Notes under the pieces: generated by a model
The model's input: only the letters and a program-made list of their open reading frames with translations
What the model was told of the DNA's origin: nothing
Databases searched by the model: none
Shown: positions 5,402 to 12,975 of the stretch, piece after piece
Layout: every line of letters begins with the position of its first letter
Position numbering within the stretch: the first letter of the stretch is position 1
Program-made: the position numbers and the translations under genes
Assembly (NCBI GenBank): GCA_007378985.1
Contig: VMHB01000005.1
Span: 1-64,000, forward strand
DNA: 64,000 nucleotides
Reading direction: 5' to 3'
Origin: Parcubacteria group bacterium Greene0714_7
GTDB lineage: Bacteria; Patescibacteria; Paceibacteria; UBA9973; UBA2103

Positions 5402-7360
5402 ATGAAAAAAGATAGAAATAGTGGTACTCACTCCAAAAAGAATATTGCAGAATCTGCAAAGAAAGGGGTTCGTATTAAAACAGTTATCGACATCACCAGA
5501 AGCGGTAAAGGCTTCTTGCTCGACCCAACGGGTGACGCTGTCGTCTACCGTGAGAGCTTGGGCGGTGCCCTTTCAGGGGATGTCGTAGAAGCGCTCGTTA
5601 CCATGCGTGGCAAGGTAAAGGTAGGTCGTGTCCTAAAAGTGGTAGAAAGAAAGACGAGTTCGTTTGTTGGAGAAATTGTGAGAACACCTCAAGGAATGAT
5701 GCTCCGACCTGACGACGGACGAGTCTATTTTGATTTTAAAATTACCGGTAGCTCTGGTGCACCAGAAGGACACAAGGCAGTTCTTGAGGTTGTTGATTGG
5801 AATACGCCGACACCCGAGGGAAATATAAAAAGCATTATTGGGCGAGCTGGCGAACACGAGACAGAAATTCGTGCCATTATCCTCTCAAAAGGATTCGATG
5901 GTGATTTCCCTGCCGATGTTCTCAAAGAAGCTGGGGAACTCTACAAAGATGCGTGGAATGAAGAGGAAATAAAAACTCGTCGTGACTTCCGCCCTGTTAA
6001 TTACTCTGGACTCACCTTCACCATTGACCCTGACACCGCAAAAGATTTTGACGACGCTATTTCATACAAAGCACTTGAGGATGGTTCTCTAGAGGTAGGT
6101 ATTCACATTGCGGATGTTACTCACTTCGTTCGTCCAGGAACATCACTTGATCGTGAAGCATATAAGCGTGCAACATCTGTTTACATGGTTGATAGAACCG
6201 TGCCCATGCTCCCGCCACAACTTTCAGAAGATTTGTGTAGCTTGAAACCAAATGTCGACCGCCTTGCCTTCTCCGCAGTGTTTACCGTAAAAAATAATCA
6301 AGTGAAAGAAAGATGGTTTGGACGAACCATCATCCGTTCACAAAAACGCTTCACCTACGACGATGCTGATGTCTCGCTTAAAGATGCAACAGCTCCACTC
6401 CACTCAGAAATAAATGTTTTGTGGAAATTTGCCGAAACACTTAAAAGAGAGCGTCGTGAAAAAGGCGCCATTATGTTTGGCTCTGAAGAAATAAAACCTA
6501 TCTTGGATGAGAGCGGAAAAGTAACGGGTTTCAAAAAGACTCTCTATACAGAATCACACCAGCTCATTGAAGAGTTAATGCTTCTTGCTAACCGTGAAGT
6601 GGCTACTTTTGTTTCTGAAAAATTAGGGAAGAAAAACCGTCTATTCGTGTATCGTATTCACGATGTACCCAACGCGGAGAAACTTGATGAGCTCGCAGTA
6701 TTTTTGCGTGCCATAGGTCATCAACTTACACTCAATAAAAAAGGGGCGGTTGGACAAGACATCAACAAGCTTCTAAAGGATATTGAGGGTGAACCTGAGG
6801 AGCGCCTCATTAAAACAGCAACTATTCGTTCAATGGCAAAAGCCGTATACACAACAAAAAACATCGGGCACTACGGTCTTGCGTTTGAAAACTATGCACA
6901 CTTCACTTCCCCAATACGCCGCTACCCTGACACCATGGTGCATAGAACACTCGCCACCATTCTTTCAGGAAAGAAAGTTACCGATGATCCTGAAGAGCAG
7001 GAACGGAAAGCGATTCATGCATCTGAACGTGAAGTAGCAGCCGCTGAAGCTGAAAGAACCAGCGTAAAGATGAAGCAGGTAGAATACTTTGCAAATTTTA
7101 TAGGCGCTGAGAGAGATGGTGTGGTGTCTGGCGTAACGGAGTGGGGTATCTACGTAAGCGACAACGAAACTTCAGCAGACGGTATGGTGCGCCTCACTTC
7201 ACTTACTGATGACACCTACGAATTTGATAAGAAAAAATACGCGGCCGTAGGAGCTCGCACAAAGCGAATGATTCGTCTTGGTGACCCTGTTCGCTTTATT
7301 GTGGAGCGTGCTAACCTTGATAACCGAACGCTCGATTTCAAATTGATACAGTCCGACTAA
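5402..7360 (+). CDS. rnr: Ribonuclease R (RNase II/R family)
   Basis: A processive 3'-5' exoribonuclease that degrades structured RNA. Seen in order: a basic N-terminal tail; OB/cold-shock-like domains; the RNB catalytic core with TIDPDTAKDFDDAI near residues 206-219, whose aspartates bind the catalytic metal; the RNB signature YAHFTSPIRRYPDTMVHR near 500; and a C-terminal S1 domain (DGVVSGVTEWGIYV). At 652 aa it lacks the long N-terminal extension of E. coli RNase R, but all catalytic parts are present. The start is fixed by the promoter 7 nt upstream. It is a single-gene unit ended by the palindrome at 7397-7450. Confidence 0.95.
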   Translation: MKKDRNSGTHSKKNIAESAKKGVRIKTVIDITRSGKGFLLDPTGDAVVYRESLGGALSGDVVEALVTMRGKVKVGRVLKVVERKTSSFVGEIVRTPQGMMLRPDDGRVYFDFKITGSSGAPEGHKAVLEVVDWNTPTPEGNIKSIIGRAGEHETEIRAIILSKGFDGDFPADVLKEAGELYKDAWNEEEIKTRRDFRPVNYSGLTFTIDPDTAKDFDDAISYKALEDGSLEVGIHIADVTHFVRPGTSLDREAYKRATSVYMVDRTVPMLPPQLSEDLCSLKPNVDRLAFSAVFTVKNNQVKERWFGRTIIRSQKRFTYDDADVSLKDATAPLHSEINVLWKFAETLKRERREKGAIMFGSEEIKPILDESGKVTGFKKTLYTESHQLIEELMLLANREVATFVSEKLGKKNRLFVYRIHDVPNAEKLDELAVFLRAIGHQLTLNKKGAVGQDINKLLKDIEGEPEERLIKTATIRSMAKAVYTTKNIGHYGLAFENYAHFTSPIRRYPDTMVHRTLATILSGKKVTDDPEEQERKAIHASEREVAAAEAERTSVKMKQVEYFANFIGAERDGVVSGVTEWGIYVSDNETSADGMVRLTSLTDDTYEFDKKKYAAVGARTKRMIRLGDPVRFIVERANLDNRTLDFKLIQSD

Positions 7361-7396
7361 GCATCGCCCCAATCAATATATAAAAAATATCAAACA

Positions 7397-7450
7397 AAAA
7401 CCCGGTATAGTATAAAGTAACGGTCGTTACTTTATACTATACCGGGTTTT
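7397..7450. repeat. Palindrome family A, copy 1
   Basis: Two 26-nt arms, reading AAAACCCGGTATAGTATAAA then GTAACG and the mirror image, around a GT loop. It lies between convergent rnr and a 68-aa gene and carries A/T runs at its ends, so it probably works as a bidirectional terminator. It shares the TATAGTATAA and TAACG/CGTTA parts with copies at 33258-33295 and 40780-40831. Confidence 0.75.
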
Positions 7451-7466
7451 GCCTGTGTCAGAAGGG

Positions 7467-7673
7467 CTAGTGACTGACACAATGGAAGGAGTAAACAACA
7501 CCTCCAGAGATAACATCGGCACCACAACAGTGATATTCCTTTGCAGGCGAAGGACATCTATCACAACATATGACCTCGCCGTACGCATTTAACAGTTCAC
7601 CTCTTTTATTCCTTCGTGGCCCTCTTGATTCTTTAGGTTTTGGTTTTCTGTAATCGCTAAAGTGTTCAATCAT
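7467..7673 (-). CDS. Small Cys-rich protein, 68 aa
   Basis: An unrecognised small protein. The N-terminal half is basic (RKPKPKESRGPRRNKRG). The C-terminal half holds VICCDRCPSPAKEYHCCGAD and then SFHCVSH, a spacing of Cys and His typical of a metal-binding knuckle. It is the last gene of a minus-strand run of tiny Cys-rich genes that begins near 10363, and lies 31 nt after the aspartoacylase-like gene. The role is unknown. Confidence 0.6.
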   Translation of the reverse strand: MIEHFSDYRKPKPKESRGPRRNKRGELLNAYGEVICCDRCPSPAKEYHCCGADVISGGVVYSFHCVSH

Positions 7674-7704
7674 AAGTAACTGAATTATTTTTTACTAATT
7701 CCAT

Positions 7705-8814
7705 TTAATGTGCGCGGACTGGACTTGTAAGAAACATAACCTCTTCTTGCAACGAATCTGGTTTCACCTTTGAAGCAAACAGAGTGCAGTAGTCATCTTC
7801 GGCAACAATATCGGGACCGTCACCCTTCGCAAGCACAGTGCCTTTAGGCACAAACTCAAAATCTTTAAAGATTCGAGTTAACTCATACGAAGCATTAGGG
7901 AACATAATGGACGACATAACAACATACTCAGCGTATTCAGACTGAGAAAAAGAAACTTCAGTAGGAAGTACGCCCGCATTCTGAAGAAGAATCTGCGTAC
8001 ACGTAACAGCACGCTGAAAAGTTTCCATTTTTTCATGGGTCCCCGCTTCAATACCGATACGATGTGCTGACAACTTTCCTACGCCATAATAATGAGAAGA
8101 CGGTTTTCCTATCTGTACTTCGTCGATATTAGAGACAACCTTTGTAATTGGCATTCCCTGCACCAATGATAGGGGGAGTTCTGCACCCATTGATATAATC
8201 ATCGGATCTGAATCCTGCCTCGTGCTGTGTATGTCAAAACCAACATCAAACTGCCTCCACACGCTTCGTAACTCTCGTGCCCTGAGAACCTCATAGCGCA
8301 TTTCTTCTTCAGTATTTTGAACAGCTTCAGGCAAACGATTCATGTTCACATCCGCAAAACGCGCCAAACGCGCATCTGTATCTGTTGTGGCATTGAAGTA
8401 ATTTTCTGTCGCACGAATATTATTCAGCACCACAAAAATTGTTCCTGCCATATTCTCTCTATGGGGTGCTATCTCATTGAGCACATATTTTACAGCAGCA
8501 AGCCCTGCGGGTTCATTACCATGAGTGCACACAGTAATTCCGACTGTGGGACCCGGTCGCTGTCCATCTATTCGTAGTACGCCAGGAATACCCTCATATA
8601 GTGATTTAGAAAGATATTCGAAAACTTTTTTAAGTTCAAGAATCTCCATCACGGTTTCTAATCGTTCCTCTAAATACGTACTCAGTGATACACATTCTCT
8701 CTTTTCTAAGAGTGAGTTCAGAAAAAGAGAAGAATCTTTATCAGGAGCAACGTGAGGCTCTGTTACCACTTCTGAAAGGTTCAAAAGTGGTAACTCATAT
8801 TGTTCTCTAGACAT
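7705..8814 (-). CDS. Succinylglutamate desuccinylase/aspartoacylase (AstE/AspA) family protein
   Basis: A zinc-dependent hydrolase of the M14-like AstE/AspA family, which removes acyl groups from amino acids or trims peptides. Seen: the zinc-site HxxE in TVCTHGNEPAGLAAV (near residues 93-107), NNIRATENYFN, DMN-like DVNMNRLP, DIHST near 193 (third zinc ligand), and the catalytic Glu in GIEAGTHEK near 255. An N-terminal ~60-residue segment precedes the enzyme domain, and a ~90-residue C-terminal beta domain follows. The length of 369 aa fits the family. The substrate cannot be told. It is surrounded by tiny Cys-rich genes rather than by amino-acid catabolism genes, so an arginine-succinylation role is unlikely. 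Confidence 0.85.
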   Translation of the reverse strand: MSREQYELPLLNLSEVVTEPHVAPDKDSSLFLNSLLEKRECVSLSTYLEERLETVMEILELKKVFEYLSKSLYEGIPGVLRIDGQRPGPTVGITVCTHGNEPAGLAAVKYVLNEIAPHRENMAGTIFVVLNNIRATENYFNATTDTDARLARFADVNMNRLPEAVQNTEEEMRYEVLRARELRSVWRQFDVGFDIHSTRQDSDPMIISMGAELPLSLVQGMPITKVVSNIDEVQIGKPSSHYYGVGKLSAHRIGIEAGTHEKMETFQRAVTCTQILLQNAGVLPTEVSFSQSEYAEYVVMSSIMFPNASYELTRIFKDFEFVPKGTVLAKGDGPDIVAEDDYCTLFASKVKPDSLQEEVMFLTSPVRAH

Positions 8815-8845
8815 GTTGCATTAGTGATTTAATCGAACAAGATCT

Positions 8846-9073
8846 TTATATAAGGCTTCGCAAGAGATCAAGACACTCTGCACACAGGTATTGCGGGGCT
8901 CCTCTGTAAAGATTCCCCTGAACCGCGAGGCGGTTGCAATTTCTTTCGCTACAGATGCGTCCCTCTACATTGAGGGGGATGTGTATATTGCCTGGACATT
9001 CCACACATTTACGTTGGCGTGGATTAAGAAGCGTGTAATCAAGCATGAGTCTTTTTTCCAGAGTACGTGACAT
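8846..9073 (-). CDS. Small zinc-knuckle-like protein, 75 aa
   Basis: An unrecognised protein with three Cys groups: RKCVECPG, EGRICSERNCNRLA and YLCAECLDLL. The CxxC...CxxxxC...CxxC order suggests one or two bound zinc ions. The start may be the Met at 9073 or the internal Met at 9046. It lies 31 nt upstream of the aspartoacylase-like gene, in the same direction. Confidence 0.6.
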   Translation of the reverse strand: MSRTLEKRLMLDYTLLNPRQRKCVECPGNIHIPLNVEGRICSERNCNRLAVQGNLYRGAPQYLCAECLDLLRSLI

Positions 9074-9093
9074 ATATTTTTGTTACTTTTTAA

Positions 9094-9276
9094 CTAAGAA
9101 GGACGAAAGGGTCCAGCGTGCATACGACAAAGGAGCACTGGGACCGCAACAAGTACACCATCCTTCATTTCGTAACGAGGAATACTCACCATCGGAGATT
9201 CCGTACAGCCTTTTACCGCACACCTGAACTGCTTTTCTTTTCGACGTGATTCTAAAGAGTAATCGATTTTTTCCAT
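9094..9276 (-). CDS. Small zinc-ribbon-like protein, 60 aa
   Basis: An unrecognised protein reading MEKIDYSLESRRKEKQFRCA at the start, with FRCAVKGCTESP followed ~20 residues later by VLLCRMHAG. The CxxxxC...CxxH pattern suits a single zinc site. Its leader carries AAGCTTTTTCTCT directly before the ATG, nearly the same as the leader of the 46-aa gene at 9695-9835, pointing to shared origin or control. Confidence 0.6.
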   Translation of the reverse strand: MEKIDYSLESRRKEKQFRCAVKGCTESPMVSIPRYEMKDGVLVAVPVLLCRMHAGPFRPS

Positions 9277-9469
9277 AGAGAAAAAGCTTAAATTTTTTAA
9301 GAGAGCTATTTAAAAATATAAAAAGAATTGGGCGCGAGTTACGCCCAAGTTTCTACAACAAAAAATCCATTGAAAACGGGTAGCGAAAAATACGAAAACA
9401 CCTCAGCACAGAGCGTGCATAACAATAAAGAGAAATATGAGCGAGAAGTGTTCATTATATTTCTTACTC

Positions 9470-9685
9470 TCAACTACGAGAGGTGACCTTGCGAAACAGT
9501 GGAATTTGGTGCCTATACACTTCACCCAAATAACACCCACACCTTGTGCAGGTTCCAGTAAATACCTTTTGACCAGAAGCATCTGAGGCAACTTCACGAT
9601 ACCTCCCGATGTGTTTTGAGGAACCTGGTTCTAAGCCAACACAGACTGGTCGAGGAGCTAATTCAGCAGAGCTAAACGAGGGCAT
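9470..9685 (-). CDS. Small Cys-containing protein, 71 aa
   Basis: An unrecognised protein. The central motif is FTGTCTRCGCYLGEVYRH, with CxxCxC and a nearby His, consistent with a metal site. The N-terminal part (MPSFSSAELAPRPVCVGLEP) is low in charge. It is one of the same-strand run of tiny Cys-rich genes. The stretch 9277-9469 upstream of the 60-aa gene holds no other ORF I can support. Confidence 0.5.
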   Translation of the reverse strand: MPSFSSAELAPRPVCVGLEPGSSKHIGRYREVASDASGQKVFTGTCTRCGCYLGEVYRHQIPLFRKVTSRS

Positions 9686-9694
9686 ACTAATTTT

Positions 9695-9835
9695 TTATCT
9701 AATATCTTTACAGGCAGCACATAAACGCTTCTTTTTTCCATGCGAGCATTTCCCGTTACACACTTCGCAAAAAGCAGCATGTTTTAAATGCACGCAGTAA
9801 ATTGGGTTTCTTTCGGATGTACTTGTTTCTGACAT
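9695..9835 (-). CDS. Tiny Cys/His-repeat protein, 46 aa
   Basis: It begins MSETSTSERNPIYCVHLKHA and continues FCEVCNGKCSHGKKKRLCAACKDIR. Two half-repeats are visible: C-x-H-...-C-x-x-C and C-x-H-G-...-C-x-x-C. This resembles the CxHG(K/R)xxxxCxxC repeat known from various short zinc-binding proteins; the function is unknown. The ATG is preceded by AAGCTTATTCTCT, nearly identical to the leader of the 60-aa gene at 9276. Confidence 0.55.
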   Translation of the reverse strand: MSETSTSERNPIYCVHLKHAAFCEVCNGKCSHGKKKRLCAACKDIR

Positions 9836-9902
9836 AGAGAATAAGCTTAAATTGAGAAAATAATAGATGCTATTTCGGAGTTTGAAGGACTAAATGAGGA
9901 AT

Positions 9903-10031
9903 TTATCTTCCTTTGTGTTTTGGACACTGAGAATTTGGAATTCGAGTGCCACCAGGCAAGCGTACACACCAGCACACTGGGTCGAATGAACGAGTTCGTG
10001 AATCGAACCCTAGATTTCTTCTTTCAGACAT
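9903..10031 (-). CDS. Tiny CxC/CxxH protein, 42 aa
   Basis: It begins MSERRNLGFDSRTRSFDP and then VCWCVRLPGGTRIPNSQCPKH. The C-x-C ... C-x-x-H pattern matches the neighbouring 37-aa protein at 10250-10363 (CTCQFEKKGTRTVRVPNETC then EKH), so the two look like diverged paralogues of an orphan mini-zinc-finger family. A -10-like TCTAAT lies 8 nt before the ATG. Confidence 0.5.
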   Translation of the reverse strand: MSERRNLGFDSRTRSFDPVCWCVRLPGGTRIPNSQCPKHKGR

Positions 10032-10080
10032 AGGAAAAAATTAGATTGGTGGTAAAAGGGACTATTACTGTAATGTGAAA

Positions 10081-10104
10081 ATTTCTGGGCTTATGCCCAG
10101 AAAT
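10081..10104 (-). terminator. Terminator hairpin over the stop of a 29-aa ORF
   Basis: Arms ATTTCTGGGC and GCCCAGAAAT around TTAT. The loop contains the TAA stop (minus strand) of the upstream 29-aa ORF, the same arrangement as at gnd. Confidence 0.55.
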
Positions 10105-10180
10105 AAAAACCGAAGAAATAGAAAGCGACAGCACTGATGATGCCCGTTGGCTTGAGGTCAATGGCTATCGCTTTAGTCAT
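10091..10180 (-). CDS. Possible single-span membrane peptide, 29 aa
   Basis: The reading MTKAIAIDLKPTGIISAVAF then YFFGFYFWA is almost wholly hydrophobic after a short charged start and would make one membrane helix. Support: TATCAT ends 8 nt before the ATG, and the stop lies in the loop of a hairpin. It is too short to be certain. Confidence 0.35.
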   Translation of the reverse strand: MTKAIAIDLKPTGIISAVAFYFFGFYFWA

Positions 10181-10201
10181 TACAAAGTATGATATCAAAA
10201 A

Positions 10202-10225
10202 TACCAACCATGTCAATGGTTGGTA
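10202..10225 (-). terminator. Intrinsic terminator after the 37-aa gene
   Basis: Arms TACCAACCAT and ATGGTTGGTA around GTCA, followed on the minus strand by a run of five T. It ends the unit that starts at 10363. Confidence 0.7.
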
Positions 10226-10249
10226 GGTTATACCAAACTAGGAAAAGAC

Positions 10250-10363
10250 TTAGTCAGTTTCACCGTGTTTCTCGCAAGTTTCATTTGGCACGCGCACTGT
10301 CCGCGTACCCTTCTTTTCAAACTGGCAAGTACAGCGAAAAGGTGATGGAAAAAATTCTGTCAT
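10250..10363 (-). CDS. Tiny CxC/CxxH protein, 37 aa
   Basis: It begins MTEFFPSPFRCTCQFEKKGT and continues RTVRVPNETCEKHGETD. The C-x-C ... C-x-x-H spacing is shared with the 42-aa protein at 9903-10031. A good promoter (TTGACG, 18 nt, TAGGAT) ends 8 nt before the ATG and a terminator follows, so this is a complete one-gene unit despite its size. Function unknown. Confidence 0.55.
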   Translation of the reverse strand: MTEFFPSPFRCTCQFEKKGTRTVRVPNETCEKHGETD

Positions 10364-10371
10364 GGTCAGCT

Positions 10372-10401
10372 ATCCTACTATTCTTCGCGCTCGTCCGTCA
10401 A
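10372..10401 (-). promoter_or_regulatory. Promoter of the 37-aa gene (leaderless)
   Basis: On the minus strand TTGACG (10396-10401), an 18-nt spacer, and TAGGAT (10372-10377) ending 8 nt before the ATG. Confidence 0.6.
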
Positions 10402-10420
10402 GTTTTGTACAAATAAACCA

Positions 10421-11695
10421 TCAAGAAAAACCTCGATCACGCTTCGCTTGTAAAATTCTTTCAGCAGCAAGAACAAATGCTGAAAGTCGATAGGGGGATC
10501 CATGCTCAGTCGCAATCTTGGAAACATCACTCCATGCGGTATGCATCACTTCTTTTAATGATTCATTCACTTCGTCTCTTTTTAACATTTTGCCCGTTCT
10601 ACCTTGTATCCATTCGAAATAGGAAACCGTCACACCTCCTGCATTTGCAAGGACATCAGGTATGACTGAAATACCCCGTCTCTCGAGTTCCAAATCCCCT
10701 TCTGCGGTCGTGGGACCATTGGCAAGCTCAACCACCACCTTTGCTTTAATTTGAGATGCTACCTCTTTCGTAATAACACCATCTAAGGCAGCTGGAATAA
10801 GAACATCGGTATCCATTACTAGAACATCGTTCGACTCACCTAAGGTGACACCTTCTGCTTGTAACTTGCCCTCATCGCACACAGCACCTTTACAATAGAC
10901 ATCGCGAATCGACTGGTGATTATTTTTTATAGCAATGAATACTTCAGGATTGAGGCCTTGCTGACTCATCACCGAACCTTTTGAGTCAGCGATGCCGACT
11001 ATTTTAAATCCTCGCTCGTACAAAAGTGTGGCAACCGTTGCCCCAGCGTTCCCAAAGCCATGAACTGCAACACGAAGACCTTTTGTGGTTAATTTCTTTT
11101 CTTGGAGATAGGCTTCAAGAACAAATGCGCCCCCCATTGCAGTTGCGGTGTCTCGCCCAGGAATACCGCCCAAAGAAAGAGGTTTGCCAGTGAATGTTGC
11201 GGGAGCGCTTTTCCCTAGAATTTTTTCATACTCATCGAGCATCACGCCCATAACTTCAGCGTTGGTATACACATCAGGCGCGGGCACATCTAGATCAGGC
11301 CCTAGGTGCTCATGCATCGCACCAACGAACGCTCGAGATATTGTCTTTATCTCTTCAGGTGTTGCTGATTTCGGATTAAAAGTGACACCCCCTTTCCCTC
11401 CACCCATAGGAATGCCGACAACTGCACACTTCACCGCCATCATAGCGGCGAGCGCTTTTACTTCATCCAAGTCCGCTGCTGGATGAAAACGAATACCGCC
11501 TTTATAGGGGCCACGTGCATTTGAAAATTGCACGCGGTACGCAGGAAGCTCAACTGCAACCCCTTCTACCATAACTCTAAGTTTCTTTTCAATAATGCGA
11601 TCGGGTTCTAAAAACACTTTAGACTCTTCCGGAGAGAGTTTCAGAAGCTCAGTAACTCGTTTAACATGCGATAGATACTGATCAAATGCGTTCAT
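10421..11695 (-). CDS. gdhA: Glu/Leu/Phe/Val dehydrogenase (glutamate dehydrogenase)
   Basis: It catalyses reversible oxidative deamination of glutamate (or a similar amino acid) to the 2-oxo acid with NAD(P)(+). Seen: PYKGGIRFHP near residue 63, the catalytic Lys loop IPMGGGKGGVTFNPK near 98-112, PAPDVYTN, and the nucleotide-binding VAVHGFGNAGATVA near 212. The length of 424 aa fits the hexameric type. It starts 2 nt after the malic enzyme stop, so the two are co-transcribed, linking malate/pyruvate to amino-acid nitrogen. The exact amino-acid preference cannot be read from sequence by eye. Confidence 0.93.
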   Translation of the reverse strand: MNAFDQYLSHVKRVTELLKLSPEESKVFLEPDRIIEKKLRVMVEGVAVELPAYRVQFSNARGPYKGGIRFHPAADLDEVKALAAMMAVKCAVVGIPMGGGKGGVTFNPKSATPEEIKTISRAFVGAMHEHLGPDLDVPAPDVYTNAEVMGVMLDEYEKILGKSAPATFTGKPLSLGGIPGRDTATAMGGAFVLEAYLQEKKLTTKGLRVAVHGFGNAGATVATLLYERGFKIVGIADSKGSVMSQQGLNPEVFIAIKNNHQSIRDVYCKGAVCDEGKLQAEGVTLGESNDVLVMDTDVLIPAALDGVITKEVASQIKAKVVVELANGPTTAEGDLELERRGISVIPDVLANAGGVTVSYFEWIQGRTGKMLKRDEVNESLKEVMHTAWSDVSKIATEHGSPYRLSAFVLAAERILQAKRDRGFS

Positions 11696-11697
11696 AG

Positions 11698-12903
11698 TTA
11701 TTGATTTGAAGTAGAGGCCTTCAGAACAGCAGAAGCAATAACCTCAACAACTCTCGTATCAAAGACGTCAGGAATAATGCAATCAGGAGATGGGCTTGGA
11801 ACACAGCTGGCAAGTGCACTTACTGCCGAGAGCTTCATAGCATCAGTAATTTTTGGAGCGCGAGCATCAAGTGCACCTCGAAAAATTCCTGGGTAGGCTA
11901 AAACATTATTAACTTGATTAGGAAAGTCACTCCTACCGCTTGCAACAATAAATGCACCAGCTTCTTTTGCAACATCCGGCATTATTTCAGGCGTAGGGTT
12001 TGCAAGTGCAAAAATGATAGGATCTTTTGCCATAGACATCACCATTTCTTTAGTCAGCACATTACCAACGCTCACACCAATAAAAACTTCTCTATCTTTA
12101 ATACCATCTGAAAGCGTTCCGTGAATCTCGTGCGGATTAGTTAGCGCAAGGAGATTCTTTTTTATTGGAGAAAGATCTGTCCTATCGGTACTAATAATTC
12201 CTTTACTGTCGGCAATCAAAATATCTTTTGCGCCAAGAGAGACAAGCATCTTCAATATCGCTACGCCTGCGGCACCAGCTCCGTTAATAAGTATTTTTGC
12301 CTTTCCAAAAGAATTACCCGTTATTTTAAATGCGTTCGTAAGACCTGCGGAGACAACAATGGCGGTACCGTGCTGGTCGTCGTGCATTACAGGAATATCG
12401 AGCTCTGCCTTGAGTCTCTCTTCAATTTCAAAACAACGAGGCGCTGAAATATCTTCAAGGTTAATAGCGCCAAATGAAAATGACAATTCTTTAGCTGTAT
12501 TCACAAAAGTATCAACATCCTGCGTTTTCAAAACAATTGGGAATGCATCAATACCAGCAAATTTTTTAAAAAGAACACACTTCCCTTCCATTACTGGTAA
12601 TGCTGCTCGAGGACCAATATTTCCAAGCCCAAGCACTGCTGAGCCATCAGTGATCACCGCAACCAAATTCCCTCGTGAGGTTAACTCCCATACCGCTTCA
12701 GGATTTTTAGCAATTTCACTGCTTGCACCAGCTACTCCTGGTGTATAGGCAAGCGACAAATCGTGCCTATCATTTAGTGGAACCTTAGAGGTAATCGCTA
12801 TCTTGCCTTTGTTTTTTTTATGAAATGCAATTGATTCTTCGTAAATATCCACCCCGTTAGAAATTTTTCCAGATAGTTCTTTCTTTTTCATATACTTATT
12901 CAA
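11698..12903 (-). CDS. maeB: NAD(P)-dependent malic enzyme
   Basis: It oxidatively decarboxylates malate to pyruvate. Seen: SLAYTPGVAGASSEI, the catalytic Lys region FPIVLKTQDVDTF, DISAPRCFEIEERLKAELDI then PVMHDDQHGTA (metal site), and the nucleotide-binding INGAGAAGVAIL. It is the short form of about 385-400 aa without a phosphotransacetylase domain. Three starts compete. A TTG at 12903 sits 7 nt after TAAAAT, and an ATG at 12891 is in the same frame. A GTG at 12852 opens the family-typical VDIYEES and lies in the 3' arm of the inverted-repeat leader. I list the longest form; the mature N-terminus is uncertain. Upstream is smc, downstream gdhA. Confidence 0.92.
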   Translation of the reverse strand: MNKYMKKKELSGKISNGVDIYEESIAFHKKNKGKIAITSKVPLNDRHDLSLAYTPGVAGASSEIAKNPEAVWELTSRGNLVAVITDGSAVLGLGNIGPRAALPVMEGKCVLFKKFAGIDAFPIVLKTQDVDTFVNTAKELSFSFGAINLEDISAPRCFEIEERLKAELDIPVMHDDQHGTAIVVSAGLTNAFKITGNSFGKAKILINGAGAAGVAILKMLVSLGAKDILIADSKGIISTDRTDLSPIKKNLLALTNPHEIHGTLSDGIKDREVFIGVSVGNVLTKEMVMSMAKDPIIFALANPTPEIMPDVAKEAGAFIVASGRSDFPNQVNNVLAYPGIFRGALDARAPKITDAMKLSAVSALASCVPSPSPDCIIPDVFDTRVVEVIASAVLKASTSNQ

Positions 12904-12954
12904 ATAAAATATTTTAGAGTGAAGGAAAATATGTAGGTAGATTTCTAACGGGGT
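12851..12954 (-). promoter_or_regulatory. CCCGTTAGAA inverted-repeat leader of malic enzyme
   Basis: Read on the minus strand, ACCCCGTTAGAAAT (12954-12941) pairs perfectly with ATTTCTAACGGGGT (12864-12851). The 3' arm ends on the T of the GTG codon (12852-12850). Inside lies TAAAAT-ATTTTAT-TTG, an internal leaderless promoter arrangement identical to that inside the rpiB copy. An inner TTTTCC/GGAAAA pairing is possible. Relative to gnd one base pair has changed on both arms (T-A to C-G). Confidence 0.75.
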
Positions 12955-12975
12955 CCATAGTGCAAAATTGATGAA

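Noticed and set aside
9403..9597. A second 64-codon frame overlapping the 71-aa gene
   Set aside because: It is another frame of the same segment; the 71-aa reading keeps a CxxCxC metal-site motif while this one does not.
10189..10416. A 75-codon plus-strand frame
   Set aside because: It is antisense to the 37-aa Cys protein, which has a promoter, a metal motif, a paralogue and a terminator.
12851..12954. Reading the shared inverted repeats as simple insertion-sequence ends or MITEs
   Set aside because: No target duplications are visible, the interiors are mostly unrelated, and the placement relative to start codons is identical at all three loci. Not fully excluded.
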